Shown here: positions 18,634-28,473 of the stretch, piece after piece
Layout: every line of letters starts with the position of its first letter
Numbering within the stretch: the stretch's first letter is position 1
Assembly (NCBI GenBank): GCA_947489585.1
Contig: CANLEE010000001.1
Span: 738,946 to 802,945, forward strand
DNA: 64,000 nucleotides
From: an uncultured Psychroserpens sp.
Lineage (GTDB): Bacteria > Bacteroidota > Bacteroidia > Flavobacteriales > Flavobacteriaceae
Direction of reading: 5' to 3'
The notes under the pieces: model-generated
Told to the model about the DNA's origin: nothing
Database searches by the model: none
What the model saw: only the letters and a program-made list of their open reading frames with translations
Position numbers and translations under genes: made by a program

Positions 18634-21216
18634 TTAAGCCGAATTTCGACTTGCATTAATATTTCCGAAGAGTGAACGTGTGACAATTTTTTCGAAAATT
18701 GCAATCTGTTTTTCGTCCCTAATTTCTGCTTTCTCCAGCTCCTGAATTTTCTTTAATGCAAATTGTTGAATCGTCAATAGTGGTAAAACGATAGACTCTC
18801 GCATATCTATAGATGCTTTCCCTGCTGGCTCTTCTTCCATAAGTTCTTTAGAACCTGTGAGTTTTAAAAGCAGACGCTTAGATGTTTCATATTCTGTATA
18901 GATAATGGTCCAGAATTCTCCAAATTCTTCATTATCTGCCATATATTTAGTTAAATCAAAAAATGATTTTGATAGTGACATCATACTATTCTCTACTAAA
19001 GTTTTGAAAAAACTTGAGCTATTGTATAATTGTATGACTTTGTCAAATTGGTCTTTATCTTCATAATACTTAAGTGCAGTACCTACTCCAAAAAAACCTG
19101 GTACATTTTGCTTCAACTGGCTCCAACTACCAACAAATGGAATAGCCCTAAGATCTTCAAAAATTAATTTATCTGATTTCCCTCGTTTTGATGGTCGACT
19201 TCCAATATTGGTCTTTGCATAGTATTTTAAAGTACTCATACGCTCTAAATACGGCACAAACATTGGGTGGCTTTTAAATTCTGAATACGCTTTATAACTC
19301 AAGCTTGCTAAGGCATCCATGACTTTGGTGTTTTCTTTTAACATCGCAGTATTGGTGTCGTTTAATCGATTTAAAATACCTGAACTTATTAACTGTTCTA
19401 AATTGTATTGAGACGATTCTAAGGTTCCAAAATTAGAACTTATAGTCTGACCTTGAATTGTTAATTGTACTTCTTTATCTTCAATAGTCGGTCCTAATGA
19501 CGCATAAAATTGATGTGTTTTTCCTCCTCCTCTAGCTGGTGGGCCTCCCCTACCATCAAAGAAAATAACAGTAACATCATACTTTCTTGAAACTTCTGTA
19601 AGGCGTTCTTTTGCTTTAAAAATAGCCCAATTTGCCATGAGATAACCGCCATCTTTTGTGCCATCACTAAAGCCAAGCATAATCGTTTGTCTATTTCCAC
19701 GCTTTTTTAAATGCTTTGCATAATCTGGATTAGTATATAACTCCTCCATCACTTCAGGCGCATTTTCTAAATCGGTAATCGTTTCAAATAATGGTCCAAT
19801 ATCTACAGTCAATTCTTCTTGAAATGCGACAAGTTTAAGCATTGCATATAATTGCATGACGTTAAGTGTCGTTTGATTGTTACTAATGATGTAACGACTT
19901 GCAGCTTTCTCACCATTAGTTTCCTGAATGGTTTTAATGGCTTTCATGGTATGTAATGTCTTTAGTACGTTCTCATCATCAAACTGTGACAAATCAACTG
20001 AACCTTTTATTTTAGAAAGCACTTTAACTTGTTGTTTTTCTGATAGCTCATGATAGTTTTTTGGAAAAATATCGCTTCCTGAAGCAATCACTTTATCAAC
20101 CATAGCATTAAAAACTGTCGCATGGGCTCTACTATCTTGGCGGATGTCTAGTATTCCGAAGTGAAATCCGAATAAATGTGTTTTGTTTATTAAGCTATTA
20201 AGTTCACTAACATATAATGATTGATGCTCTTTAACCACAATTGTTTTAATGGTTTCTAATTCAGAAACAAAATAAGCTAAAGTGATCGGATTTTTTTGAG
20301 ACGTTGTAAATGCCTTATATAATTGGGTTTCTAATTTAGACATACGATCTTCAACACCGTTAAACGTTAATTTACGCTTTAATCGTCTTACATCTCGAAA
20401 GTAATTTTTAAGAATAGTTTCTCGAAGCCTTGCAGCTACTTTTAGTGTAATTTCTGGTGTAACAAATGGATTTCCATCACGATCTCCTCCTGGCCAAAAA
20501 CCAATGTTTATAATATCGTTCTCTATATGTTTTCCGTCAAATATATTTTGTTGGATATAATCATAAATACTTCCGAAGGAATAGTAAAATACATTTTCTA
20601 AATACCAAATCAAACTTACAGCCTCATCATAAGGCGTCGGCTTTTTATGTTTAAAAAATGGTGTTTTTCCCAATTGTGCCATAAGATCATTTATGGTCAA
20701 TAAATCATTTTCTTTTATAGCCTCAGTTAAATCTGTAATAATACCTAAAACACTACCTGGATAAAATTGAGTTGGGTGAGCCGTAAGCACAATTCGTACC
20801 TTGAACTCTTCTAAATATTGCTGTAAATCTTTAAGTTTATTTTCTGAAATAGCGGATTCTTTCAAGCTTCGTAAAGTTCCTATTCCATCCATATTATTTA
20901 CAATTGGAAATGCTGCATCTTCAATGGCATCAAATAATACAACTTGTCTTTCTATGTACTGAATAAATCTAAACAACAAATTAATTTGACTCTCTTTCGA
21001 ACGTCTCGCTTGGTACTTTTTAAAAAATGTTTCAACAATAACTGTTGGATCGTCACCAGCTTTAAAACCTTTTTGACAGGTTTCATGAAACAAAGGCAAC
21101 AAAACACCAGTTTTAGTGATTGAGTTAAAAGGTAACGTCATGAAAATACTATTATAAATTTGGTATTTTGACATGACATTTTGCTTAAATCTTGTCAGTT
21201 TTGGTTGTGTCGACAT
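18634..21216 (-). CDS. ppc: Phosphoenolpyruvate carboxylase
   Basis: The 860-residue enzyme adds bicarbonate to phosphoenolpyruvate to make oxaloacetate, refilling the TCA cycle. Catalytic motifs are VLTAHPTQ (H147), GFWPGGDRDGNPFV, LGFSDGTKDGGYLMANW and FDGRGGPPARGGGKTHQ. Length is close to the ~880 residues of the E. coli enzyme. The start MSTQPKLTRFKQNV is preferred over internal methionines because the LTRFKQNV segment looks conserved in family members. Confidence 0.96.
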   Translation of the reverse strand: MSTQPKLTRFKQNVMSKYQIYNSIFMTLPFNSITKTGVLLPLFHETCQKGFKAGDDPTVIVETFFKKYQARRSKESQINLLFRFIQYIERQVVLFDAIEDAAFPIVNNMDGIGTLRSLKESAISENKLKDLQQYLEEFKVRIVLTAHPTQFYPGSVLGIITDLTEAIKENDLLTINDLMAQLGKTPFFKHKKPTPYDEAVSLIWYLENVFYYSFGSIYDYIQQNIFDGKHIENDIINIGFWPGGDRDGNPFVTPEITLKVAARLRETILKNYFRDVRRLKRKLTFNGVEDRMSKLETQLYKAFTTSQKNPITLAYFVSELETIKTIVVKEHQSLYVSELNSLINKTHLFGFHFGILDIRQDSRAHATVFNAMVDKVIASGSDIFPKNYHELSEKQQVKVLSKIKGSVDLSQFDDENVLKTLHTMKAIKTIQETNGEKAASRYIISNNQTTLNVMQLYAMLKLVAFQEELTVDIGPLFETITDLENAPEVMEELYTNPDYAKHLKKRGNRQTIMLGFSDGTKDGGYLMANWAIFKAKERLTEVSRKYDVTVIFFDGRGGPPARGGGKTHQFYASLGPTIEDKEVQLTIQGQTISSNFGTLESSQYNLEQLISSGILNRLNDTNTAMLKENTKVMDALASLSYKAYSEFKSHPMFVPYLERMSTLKYYAKTNIGSRPSKRGKSDKLIFEDLRAIPFVGSWSQLKQNVPGFFGVGTALKYYEDKDQFDKVIQLYNSSSFFKTLVENSMMSLSKSFFDLTKYMADNEEFGEFWTIIYTEYETSKRLLLKLTGSKELMEEEPAGKASIDMRESIVLPLLTIQQFALKKIQELEKAEIRDEKQIAIFEKIVTRSLFGNINASRNSA

Positions 21217-21459
21217 CGTAAAACTTTTTTATAAAGGTAGTGAAGCTCTCATGTTTTTGTGAATAATTTGGTGTTTTTACGAAATTCATAAAATAAAGGC
21301 AACCAATTGATAATGATTAATTTATTTATACGTTTTATTGCAAATACTATTAGTATTCAAGTCTTAAAAAAAACCAAAATAGGCTTTGATTTAAATAAAA
21401 TTAATCTAGTTTTGAGCTCATCAATATCGTATTTTTCCTACACAATTAAATTGCTTTAA

Positions 21460-23832
21460 ATGAAACCATCTACTCACCCAATTTTCCTTAGAATTTGTTT
21501 GCTTTTATTATGTATTACTTTTTCTTTTGGTGTGTATTCTCAAGAAAACACAGATGTCATTACATCCTACACAACCTATTCTAAATTACCAAGAGAAGTG
21601 GTTTATGTTCACCTTAATAAATCTATCTATATCAAAGGTGAGTGTATTGGTTTTAGTGCTTATGTTTTAGACAAAAACACAAAAAAACCTTCTAGCATAA
21701 CAACAAATCTATATTGTACCATTTCAGATAAAAACAACACGGTTATTAAAAGTCAAATGGTTAAAGTAAAAGATGGTTATGCTATTGGAACTTTTGATGT
21801 CAACCAAGATTTTTCGTCTGGTGACTACACGGTTATGGCTTATACCAATTGGATGAAAAATTTTGAGGAACAAAATGTTTTTGTAGAATCTATAAAAATT
21901 ATTGATCCAGAAACAGATGGTATTATCAAATCAGACACTATAGAAAATAAAATTGACGCTCAATTTTTACCTGAAGGCGGTCATCTTGTTGCTGATATTC
22001 AAAACACTGTAGGTGTTGTTGTAAAAAATGCTGAAGGATTTGGTGTTTCTGAAGTACACGGTGAAATTTTAGATAGCGAAAACAATGTCGTTAGCGCTTT
22101 CAAAACAAACAATTTAGGAATTGGACGCGTTTTATTAACTCCTAAAATTGGACAAACTTATACAGCAAAAATTGAACATTTAGGTACAACATTTACCTTC
22201 AACATTAAAGATATCAAACCAAGAGGTATTGCTTTATCTTTAACAGACCTAGGAAAAAATGTTGCAATCAAATTGAGTACTAATGCGTCTACATTACCAG
22301 ACATTAAAAATGCGTCCTACAAACTTGCCATTCATAATGGTAAAGACATGAAAGTAATTGAGTTTGGTTTTGAGGCTTTAGAAGTTTTAAAGCTAATTAA
22401 AAAACAAGATTTAACTCCTGGTATTAACATTTTTACTATTTTTGATAAAGAGAACACGCCTTTGTTAGAGCGTCTTTATTTCAATCATGATCAGATTAAT
22501 ATTTATAAAATTGATGCACCAACAGTCTCCAAAGATTTCGATTCTTTAGTCGTTAACTTTTCGGTTAAACAACTGAACTTAAACACAAAACATAAGATGA
22601 GTATTTCGGTCTTACACGCTGATACTAAATCATATGGGAGTCATCAAAATATTGCATCTTACACCTTGTTACAGCCTTACGTTAGTGGTTATATTGAAAA
22701 TGGCGCCTATTACTTTCAGAATATTGATCGAAAGAAAAAATATGAATTAGACAACCTTCTAATTACTCAAGGATGGAGTAGCTATGATTGGAATACTGTT
22801 TTTAAAAAACCCCCAAGTAATACATTTGTTTTTGAAAATGGTATTGGGTTTCAAGCTAATATAAATTCTAAGAAGTCTAATCAATTTTTAATGTTTGCAC
22901 TTAGAGAAAATAAAGGTGATGTTTTTGTCGTTGGTGATAATGAAAAAAGCTTCATAAAAACCGGTCTTTTTCCGAGTGACAATGAAAAGCTAAATATTGG
23001 TGAAATTAATAGTAAAGGTAAAATGGATGAACCCAATCTTTATATCCAGTTTTCACCTTCAAAAGTTCCCGAATATATTAATTCATATGAAACATTAAAA
23101 CCAAATTCGATTCCGTATACAGTTGCAACTCATATACAACCATTTGCATCTTCAATTTTAGATGGAACACAAGAACTAGATGAAGTTCTTATTGAGGCAA
23201 AGAAAGAAGCAACACGAATGGAACAACTTGAAAGAAGAGCGGCTGGAACACTTGATTTCTTTGATGATAAAAAGCGACGATCTAATCGAACCTTAGCACA
23301 GTATTTAAGTAGAAAAGGGTTTGTAACTTCCGATTATGGGGGCATTCTAACAATCACAGTACGAAACCCATTAACTCCAAATAATTCAACGCCTATTGTT
23401 TACTTGAATGGTTCATTACTTTCAGATTTTGGGTTTTTAGCAACATTTGATATGAATAGTGTTGATTATATTGAAATCAATAAATCTGGCGTAGGTGAAG
23501 GCATGAGAGGTGGCGCTGGTGTTATTAAAGTCTGGACAGACCCTAACATTCAGTTTAGAACCCAATATGGTGAAAATTATAAAGATTATGAATTTCCGCT
23601 AACCTTTTCAAAAGCAAAAACATTTTATACACCAAAGTATAATTTTTATAAAACTCAGTTTTTTAAAGAGTATGGCGTCGTTGGTTGGAAACCCATTGTA
23701 ACTGTTGATGCTGATGGAAAAGCTAGTTTTCAGGTGTTTGATACTTCAAATGATTATATCAAGATTTTTGTTGAGGGAATTGATAATGACGGTAACTTTA
23801 TAATTGATGAAAAGATTATAACAGTGAATTAA
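21460..23832 (+). CDS. Exported MG2-like and TonB-plug-domain protein, copy 1
   Basis: The 790-residue protein has a signal peptide ending near VYSQ. An MG2-type macroglobulin domain covers about 40-145 (VYVHLNKSIYIKGECIGFSAYVLD is the typical opening strand). Further beta-sandwich segments follow, and near 620-700 is a TonB-dependent-receptor plug-like domain (IVYLNGSLL ... VDYIEINKSGVGEGMRGGAGVIKVWTD) with no barrel after it. It is a close paralogue of the next gene. Localisation is probably periplasmic or outer-membrane associated. Function unknown. Confidence 0.75.
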   Translation: MKPSTHPIFLRICLLLLCITFSFGVYSQENTDVITSYTTYSKLPREVVYVHLNKSIYIKGECIGFSAYVLDKNTKKPSSITTNLYCTISDKNNTVIKSQMVKVKDGYAIGTFDVNQDFSSGDYTVMAYTNWMKNFEEQNVFVESIKIIDPETDGIIKSDTIENKIDAQFLPEGGHLVADIQNTVGVVVKNAEGFGVSEVHGEILDSENNVVSAFKTNNLGIGRVLLTPKIGQTYTAKIEHLGTTFTFNIKDIKPRGIALSLTDLGKNVAIKLSTNASTLPDIKNASYKLAIHNGKDMKVIEFGFEALEVLKLIKKQDLTPGINIFTIFDKENTPLLERLYFNHDQINIYKIDAPTVSKDFDSLVVNFSVKQLNLNTKHKMSISVLHADTKSYGSHQNIASYTLLQPYVSGYIENGAYYFQNIDRKKKYELDNLLITQGWSSYDWNTVFKKPPSNTFVFENGIGFQANINSKKSNQFLMFALRENKGDVFVVGDNEKSFIKTGLFPSDNEKLNIGEINSKGKMDEPNLYIQFSPSKVPEYINSYETLKPNSIPYTVATHIQPFASSILDGTQELDEVLIEAKKEATRMEQLERRAAGTLDFFDDKKRRSNRTLAQYLSRKGFVTSDYGGILTITVRNPLTPNNSTPIVYLNGSLLSDFGFLATFDMNSVDYIEINKSGVGEGMRGGAGVIKVWTDPNIQFRTQYGENYKDYEFPLTFSKAKTFYTPKYNFYKTQFFKEYGVVGWKPIVTVDADGKASFQVFDTSNDYIKIFVEGIDNDGNFIIDEKIITVN

Positions 23833-23919
23833 CTCTAGCATATTTACAATCAATCATTTAACTAAATTTGGTGTGATTTTTGTAGTACTTTTACTATATT
23901 CATCTAAACCAACAGTTCT

Positions 23920-26274
23920 ATGAAAACTTTTACCTCTACACTGCTTTTTACATGTTTTTTTGTGTTTCTAATAAGCTCTATTTGCTTTGCTCAAAATGAT
24001 GATTCTGTCATCGCTTCTTTTGAGAAATACACAGAGTTACCTCGTGAAATTGCCTATGCACATCTCAACAAATCAATATATATTAAAGGTGAAATTATTG
24101 GGCTTAGTGCTTATGTTTTAGATAAGAATACCAAAAAACCTTCGAAGCTAACTACAAATTTATATTGTACAATCTCAGACACAGAAAACAACATCATCAA
24201 AAACCAGTTAATCAAAGTTGATAATGGATTTGCATCTACTACCTTTGAGTTAGATAGTTTGTTTTCTTCTGGTGAATATGTTGTAAAAGCATACACCAAT
24301 TGGATGAAAAACTTTGAAGAACAAAACTTATTTGTTGAACGTATAAAAATCATCGATCCTGATATTGACTCCTACATCAAACCTGAAACCATTGAAAATG
24401 TTGTAGATGCACAATTCTTACCAGAAGGTGGACATTTACTTGCAGAGGTGCAAAACACTATGGGAGTAGTAGTAAAAAACATTAAGGGTTTTGGCATTCC
24501 ATTTGCGTACGGAGAAGTATTTGATAATGCTGGCAATATGATTACCAATTTTAAAACAAACGAACTAGGCTTAGGTCGCTTTTTATTAACACCATCAAAG
24601 AATGAAAATTATACTGTGAAGTTTGAACATCTAGGTAAACGCTTTTCATTTCCTATTACAGATATAAAGCACAATGGGGTTTCCATTACAGTTAATGATT
24701 TAAACGATCAAGTTGCTGTTACCTTAAAGACCAATTCAAATACCTTCCCATTAATTAAGAATAAAGCATATCAATTGTCTATTCATAATGGTTCAAAAAT
24801 GAAAGTCATAGATTTTACATTTGATACACAAAAAATCACCAAAATAATTGATTACAGAGACTTGTATACTGGTATTAATGTATTTACGCTTTTTGATGCG
24901 CAGAACCAACCCATTTTAGAACGTTTATTCTTTAGATTTAATGGCATCAATAGGATACAAGCTGGAGACATCTCAATAAAACGTAATCAAGATTCATTAC
25001 GAATTAAAGTCCCATTAAAACAATTCAATACCAATATTACATCTAACATAAGTGTTTCTGTTTTACCAGCAGAAACGAAATCTTACAATAGTAATCACAA
25101 TATCATTTCATATACCTATTTACAACCTTACATTAAAGGACATATTGAAAACGCTGGCTATTACTTTAAGGATATCAATAGAAAAACTAAGTTTGAACTT
25201 GACAATTTATTACTCACTCAAGGTTGGAGTAGTTATGATTGGAACACTATTTTTAATCATGTGCCAATTAATACATTTCCGTTCGAAAATGGAATTGGAT
25301 TTAAAGCAAATGTAAACTCAGACAGCAGTAATCAATATTTAATGTATGGACTTAGCGATAATAATGGAGATCTATTTACATTAACCGATGGGCAAAAAGC
25401 ATTTTTAAAATCTGGTCTTTTCCCTACAGAAAATGAACCCTTAAAAATTGGAGAGATAAATAGTAAAGGGAAACTAAAAGAATCTAGCTTATATCTACAA
25501 TTTTACCCTTCAAAAATTCCAAGTTATGACAGTGAGTTTATTGTTATGAATCCTAAAACAGAGACAGTATCTACATCAACAGCACTAGAACCATTTGAAA
25601 AATCAAGTCTAGATAAAATTCAAGAATTAAATCAAGTTGTTGTGGAAGCTAAACCTAAATTCACAAGAGCAGAGCGATTAAAAGCAAAATCATATGGCAA
25701 GATAGATGTGTTTGACGAAAAGATGCGACAGCACAATCCTTCACTTGCATTATACTTTAATAGACGAGGCTTTGTAGCTAATAATAACAATGGTAGGTTT
25801 ACAATTACGCATCGTCTTTGGGGCACACCAAATATATGGTTAGATGGTATCCGTTTATCAACTTACGATTTTCTAATTTCGTTGCAAATGGATACTATAG
25901 ATTATATAGAAATTAAAAGATCAGGAATAGGTGATGGTTTAGCATCCGGCTATCCAGGAGCAGTTATTAAAATCTGGACAGACCCTACTATTCTTCTTAA
26001 AAAGAAAGTAGGTAAGCAACAATTTAAGGCCTACAATATGCCATTAACATTCACTAAACCAAAAACGTTCTATGTGCCTAAATATAAAAACTACACAAGT
26101 GCCTTTTTTAAAGAATATGGCGTTGTAGGTTGGACACCTAATGTTTCTATTGAAGGCAATAGTATTGTGACGAATGTATTTGACACCAAGACAGATTATT
26201 TAAAAGTAATCATTGAAGGTATGGACGCTAATGGCTATATGATTTCTGAAGAGAAAATTATTAATCTTAATTAA
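23920..26274 (+). CDS. Exported MG2-like and TonB-plug-domain protein, copy 2
   Basis: A 784-residue paralogue of the preceding protein with the same layout: signal peptide ending ICFAQ, MG2 segment (AYAHLNKSIYIKGEIIGLSAY), LLTQGWSSYDWNTIF in the middle, and a barrel-less plug-like region (NIWLDGIRLS ... IDYIEIKRSGIGDG). The two copies are similar along their whole length, so this is a gene duplication, now diverged. The spacing is 87 bp, so separate promoters are possible. Confidence 0.75.
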   Translation: MKTFTSTLLFTCFFVFLISSICFAQNDDSVIASFEKYTELPREIAYAHLNKSIYIKGEIIGLSAYVLDKNTKKPSKLTTNLYCTISDTENNIIKNQLIKVDNGFASTTFELDSLFSSGEYVVKAYTNWMKNFEEQNLFVERIKIIDPDIDSYIKPETIENVVDAQFLPEGGHLLAEVQNTMGVVVKNIKGFGIPFAYGEVFDNAGNMITNFKTNELGLGRFLLTPSKNENYTVKFEHLGKRFSFPITDIKHNGVSITVNDLNDQVAVTLKTNSNTFPLIKNKAYQLSIHNGSKMKVIDFTFDTQKITKIIDYRDLYTGINVFTLFDAQNQPILERLFFRFNGINRIQAGDISIKRNQDSLRIKVPLKQFNTNITSNISVSVLPAETKSYNSNHNIISYTYLQPYIKGHIENAGYYFKDINRKTKFELDNLLLTQGWSSYDWNTIFNHVPINTFPFENGIGFKANVNSDSSNQYLMYGLSDNNGDLFTLTDGQKAFLKSGLFPTENEPLKIGEINSKGKLKESSLYLQFYPSKIPSYDSEFIVMNPKTETVSTSTALEPFEKSSLDKIQELNQVVVEAKPKFTRAERLKAKSYGKIDVFDEKMRQHNPSLALYFNRRGFVANNNNGRFTITHRLWGTPNIWLDGIRLSTYDFLISLQMDTIDYIEIKRSGIGDGLASGYPGAVIKIWTDPTILLKKKVGKQQFKAYNMPLTFTKPKTFYVPKYKNYTSAFFKEYGVVGWTPNVSIEGNSIVTNVFDTKTDYLKVIIEGMDANGYMISEEKIINLN

Positions 26275-26313
26275 AATCTGTAATGTTGATGATGATTCTT
26301 TGACCAATAGCTA

Positions 26314-27153
26314 ATGACAAAAACATTCACCGAATTTTCAACAAATGCCATTCTTAAAATTGGTAATGAAACGCTATTAGAAGAGTTTAAAGATTCTAAA
26401 TCTATTGGTTTATACACTTTTATTTGGGCCACAAAAACTCCAATTAAAGTATTGGTAGATGGTGTGCCAATGACTATTGACGCAAATCAAATACTATCAT
26501 TAACTGCGATTCAGTATTTTCAATTCATAGAAGGTAATGATGTTATAGTATATCAATTTAACAGAGAGTTCTATTGTATTAAAGATCACGACAAAGAAGT
26601 TGGATGTGTTGGTTTGCTGTTCTTCGGAAATGAGCACATTCCGGTAATCACTTTAGATGCAAATGAACAACATAAATTTGCTGTTTTGCATGAAGTCTTT
26701 TTAGATGAACTCGAAACAACAGATACTATTCAAGCTGAAATGTTGCGCATGCTCATGGCAAGGTTTATCATAAAAACAACAAGGCTTCTAAAATCTACAA
26801 CTGGAGAAAAAGCTACTTTAAAAGGTACTAATGATACCTTAAGACATTACAACTTACTCGTTGAGAGCCATTATAAAGAAGAACATAGTGTTACTTTTTA
26901 TGCTGAAAAACTCAACAAGTCCCCCAAAACATTGTCCAATAGTTTTGCAAAGTATGCTAAAAGTCCGTTACAAATTATTCATGATCGTATTGTGCTAGAA
27001 GCCAAACGTCAATTATTATATACTGACAAGTCCTCTAAAGAAATTGCTTACGATATAGGTTTCGATGATGCTTCACATCTCAGTCGACTCTTCAAGAAAC
27101 AAACGTCTTTAACGCCTTCGGAGTTTAAAAAAAATAGCAAAACATCTGCATAG
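26314..27153 (+). CDS. AraC family transcriptional regulator
   Basis: The 279-residue protein has a C-terminal double helix-turn-helix of AraC/XylS type (about 190-275: VTFYAEKLNKSPKTLSNSF, then SSKEIAYDIGFDDASHLSRLFKK and the end LTPSEFKK). The N-terminal ~160 residues are a beta-rich ligand- or dimer-domain of cupin type, inferred from pattern. It lies just upstream of two identical promoter-like modules and the CMD/SnoaL/cupredoxin genes, which are its likely targets. The first module overlaps the last base of its stop codon. Confidence 0.88.
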   Translation: MTKTFTEFSTNAILKIGNETLLEEFKDSKSIGLYTFIWATKTPIKVLVDGVPMTIDANQILSLTAIQYFQFIEGNDVIVYQFNREFYCIKDHDKEVGCVGLLFFGNEHIPVITLDANEQHKFAVLHEVFLDELETTDTIQAEMLRMLMARFIIKTTRLLKSTTGEKATLKGTNDTLRHYNLLVESHYKEEHSVTFYAEKLNKSPKTLSNSFAKYAKSPLQIIHDRIVLEAKRQLLYTDKSSKEIAYDIGFDDASHLSRLFKKQTSLTPSEFKKNSKTSA

Positions 27154-27218
27154 GGAAAAATTGACAATTTAAAAGGAAGTCTTTCCATTTTTTAAGCCTA
27201 GACGCTTTTGCATCTTTG
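27153..27218 (+). promoter_or_regulatory. AraC-region promoter module, copy 1
   Basis: GGGAAAAATTGACAA, three variable bases, then AAAAGGAA (27153-27178), followed at a fixed distance by TTGCATCTTTG (27208-27218), whose CATCTTTG resembles the -7 element TAnnTTTG. The distance from the first G to CATCTTTG is 58 bases, the same as in copy 2. It precedes the 50-codon ORF at 27246. No good -33 box is present, which fits an activator-dependent promoter. Confidence 0.7.
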
Positions 27219-27245
27219 TACTGTTAAATCAAAACACATACAACG

Positions 27246-27398
27246 ATGAAATTAAAACACATATCTATTTTCAATTTAATTGAAATATTCAGGAATAGTC
27301 CAAAAAAAATTGCTCAAACTATAAATGTAAAAACACATTGTGAGCAAAAGCATATTCACGATTTCTATTGTGATGCCGAAAAACCTTTTGTCAATTAA
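27246..27398 (+). CDS. Possible 50-residue His/Cys-rich small protein
   Basis: An ATG-to-TAA frame of 50 codons starts 28 bases after the -7 element of promoter copy 1. The product is basic at the N terminus (MKLKHISIFNLIEIF) and has a C-terminal cluster of possible metal ligands (H31, C32, H36, H38, C42). I recognise no family. It may be a real small protein, the remains of a larger gene, or a chance frame; the promoter copy upstream is the best argument for expression. Confidence 0.4.
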   Translation: MKLKHISIFNLIEIFRNSPKKIAQTINVKTHCEQKHIHDFYCDAEKPFVN

Positions 27399-27422
27399 AT
27401 TTTCGAGAATAAAATCCAAAAA

Positions 27423-27488
27423 GGGAAAAATTGACAACTCAAAAGGAAAAACAACCCTTTTAATACTATACCAAGCATTGCATCTTTG
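27423..27488 (+). promoter_or_regulatory. AraC-region promoter module, copy 2
   Basis: This module has the same two blocks as copy 1 (GGGAAAAATTGACAA, three different bases, AAAAGGAA) and TTGCATCTTTG at 27478-27488, again 58 bases from first G to CATCTTTG. It directly precedes the carboxymuconolactone decarboxylase-family gene, whose start lies 38 bases after the -7 element. Confidence 0.75.
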
Positions 27489-27525
27489 CAGTGTAAATAA
27501 TTAATAAACATAAAAAATAAATATC

Positions 27526-28074
27526 ATGAATACATTTAATGTTCCAACAAGAGAAAACGTAAGCGAAAACAACCAAGCAATTTTTGACAACCTAAATAAA
27601 GCGTTAGGCTTTGTACCAAATCTTTATGCAACTTATGCAAATAGCGATACGGCTTTAGAAAACTATTTGAATTTTTCCAATGCTAAGACATCTTTATCTG
27701 CTAAAGAAAAAGAAGTTGTAAACTTAGCAGTAAGTCAAGTAAACAATTGTATTTACTGTTTATCTGCACATACTGCAATTGGTAAAATGAACGGTTTCAA
27801 TGATGATCAAATCTTAGAATTACGTTCAGGAAAAGCATCATTTGACACGAAACTAGATGCGTTAGCGAGACTATCAAAAAACATTACTGAAAATAGAGGT
27901 AATACAGATCAAGATGTATTAGACAACTACTTTGCAGCTGGATATACAAAAGCGAATTTAATAGATACTATTTCATTAGTTGGTGATAAAACAATTTCAA
28001 ACTATGTACATAGCACAACGAAGGTTCCAGTTGACTTTCCTTTAGCTCAACCATTAGAATTAGAAACAGTATAA
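27526..28074 (+). CDS. Carboxymuconolactone decarboxylase / AhpD-like protein
   Basis: The 182-residue cytoplasmic protein carries the AhpD-type active site KEKEVVNLAVSQVNNCIYCLSAH with C75, C78 and H82, so a thiol-based peroxidase or alkylhydroperoxidase activity is more likely than lactone decarboxylation. It is the first gene of a three-gene run under promoter copy 2 and the adjacent AraC regulator. Substrate unknown. Confidence 0.88.
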   Translation: MNTFNVPTRENVSENNQAIFDNLNKALGFVPNLYATYANSDTALENYLNFSNAKTSLSAKEKEVVNLAVSQVNNCIYCLSAHTAIGKMNGFNDDQILELRSGKASFDTKLDALARLSKNITENRGNTDQDVLDNYFAAGYTKANLIDTISLVGDKTISNYVHSTTKVPVDFPLAQPLELETV

Positions 28075-28091
28075 TTTTTAAAAAAATAAAA

Positions 28092-28445
28092 ATGAATAAT
28101 ACAATAGAACGTGCGCTTTCAGATTTAAAAACCTTATTAGGTAATGGACAATTTTTGGAAGCAATGGACAAATATCTAGATGATGATGTAGTGCTACAAG
28201 AGGCAAATAATGCACCTAAAAAAGGAAAAGAAGCATGCATCATTGCAGAAAAAGAATTATTAGCTACCGTAACAGAATTTATTGGGTATGACATTAAAAA
28301 TATTGCAATTTCTGGCGATGTGTCCTATTACGAAGCAATTATGGAATTTAAAACAAACGATGGTCAGCATCACAAATTTGAACAAGTAAACAGAACCCAG
28401 TGGAGAGATGGCAAAATTATTAACGAACGCTATTACCACGCATAA
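28092..28445 (+). CDS. SnoaL/NTF2-like protein
   Basis: The 117-residue protein has the alpha+beta-cone pattern of the NTF2/SnoaL superfamily: an N-terminal helix, the DKYLDDDVVLQEANN strand-turn near 35-49, and terminal strands FEQVNRTQWRDGKIINERYY. There is no signal peptide. These folds bind or isomerise small hydrophobic molecules; no specific reaction can be named. It lies 17 bp after the AhpD-like gene. Confidence 0.75.
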   Translation: MNNTIERALSDLKTLLGNGQFLEAMDKYLDDDVVLQEANNAPKKGKEACIIAEKELLATVTEFIGYDIKNIAISGDVSYYEAIMEFKTNDGQHHKFEQVNRTQWRDGKIINERYYHA

Positions 28446-28473
28446 TTAAATTAAACCAAATAAATATTTTAAG

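Noticed and set aside
18627..18704. N-terminal extension of the GNAT protein overlapping ppc
   Set aside because: The extension overlaps the end of the ppc coding sequence and the acetyltransferase fold starts at MIFRKAIENDL, so an internal start at 18626 is preferred.
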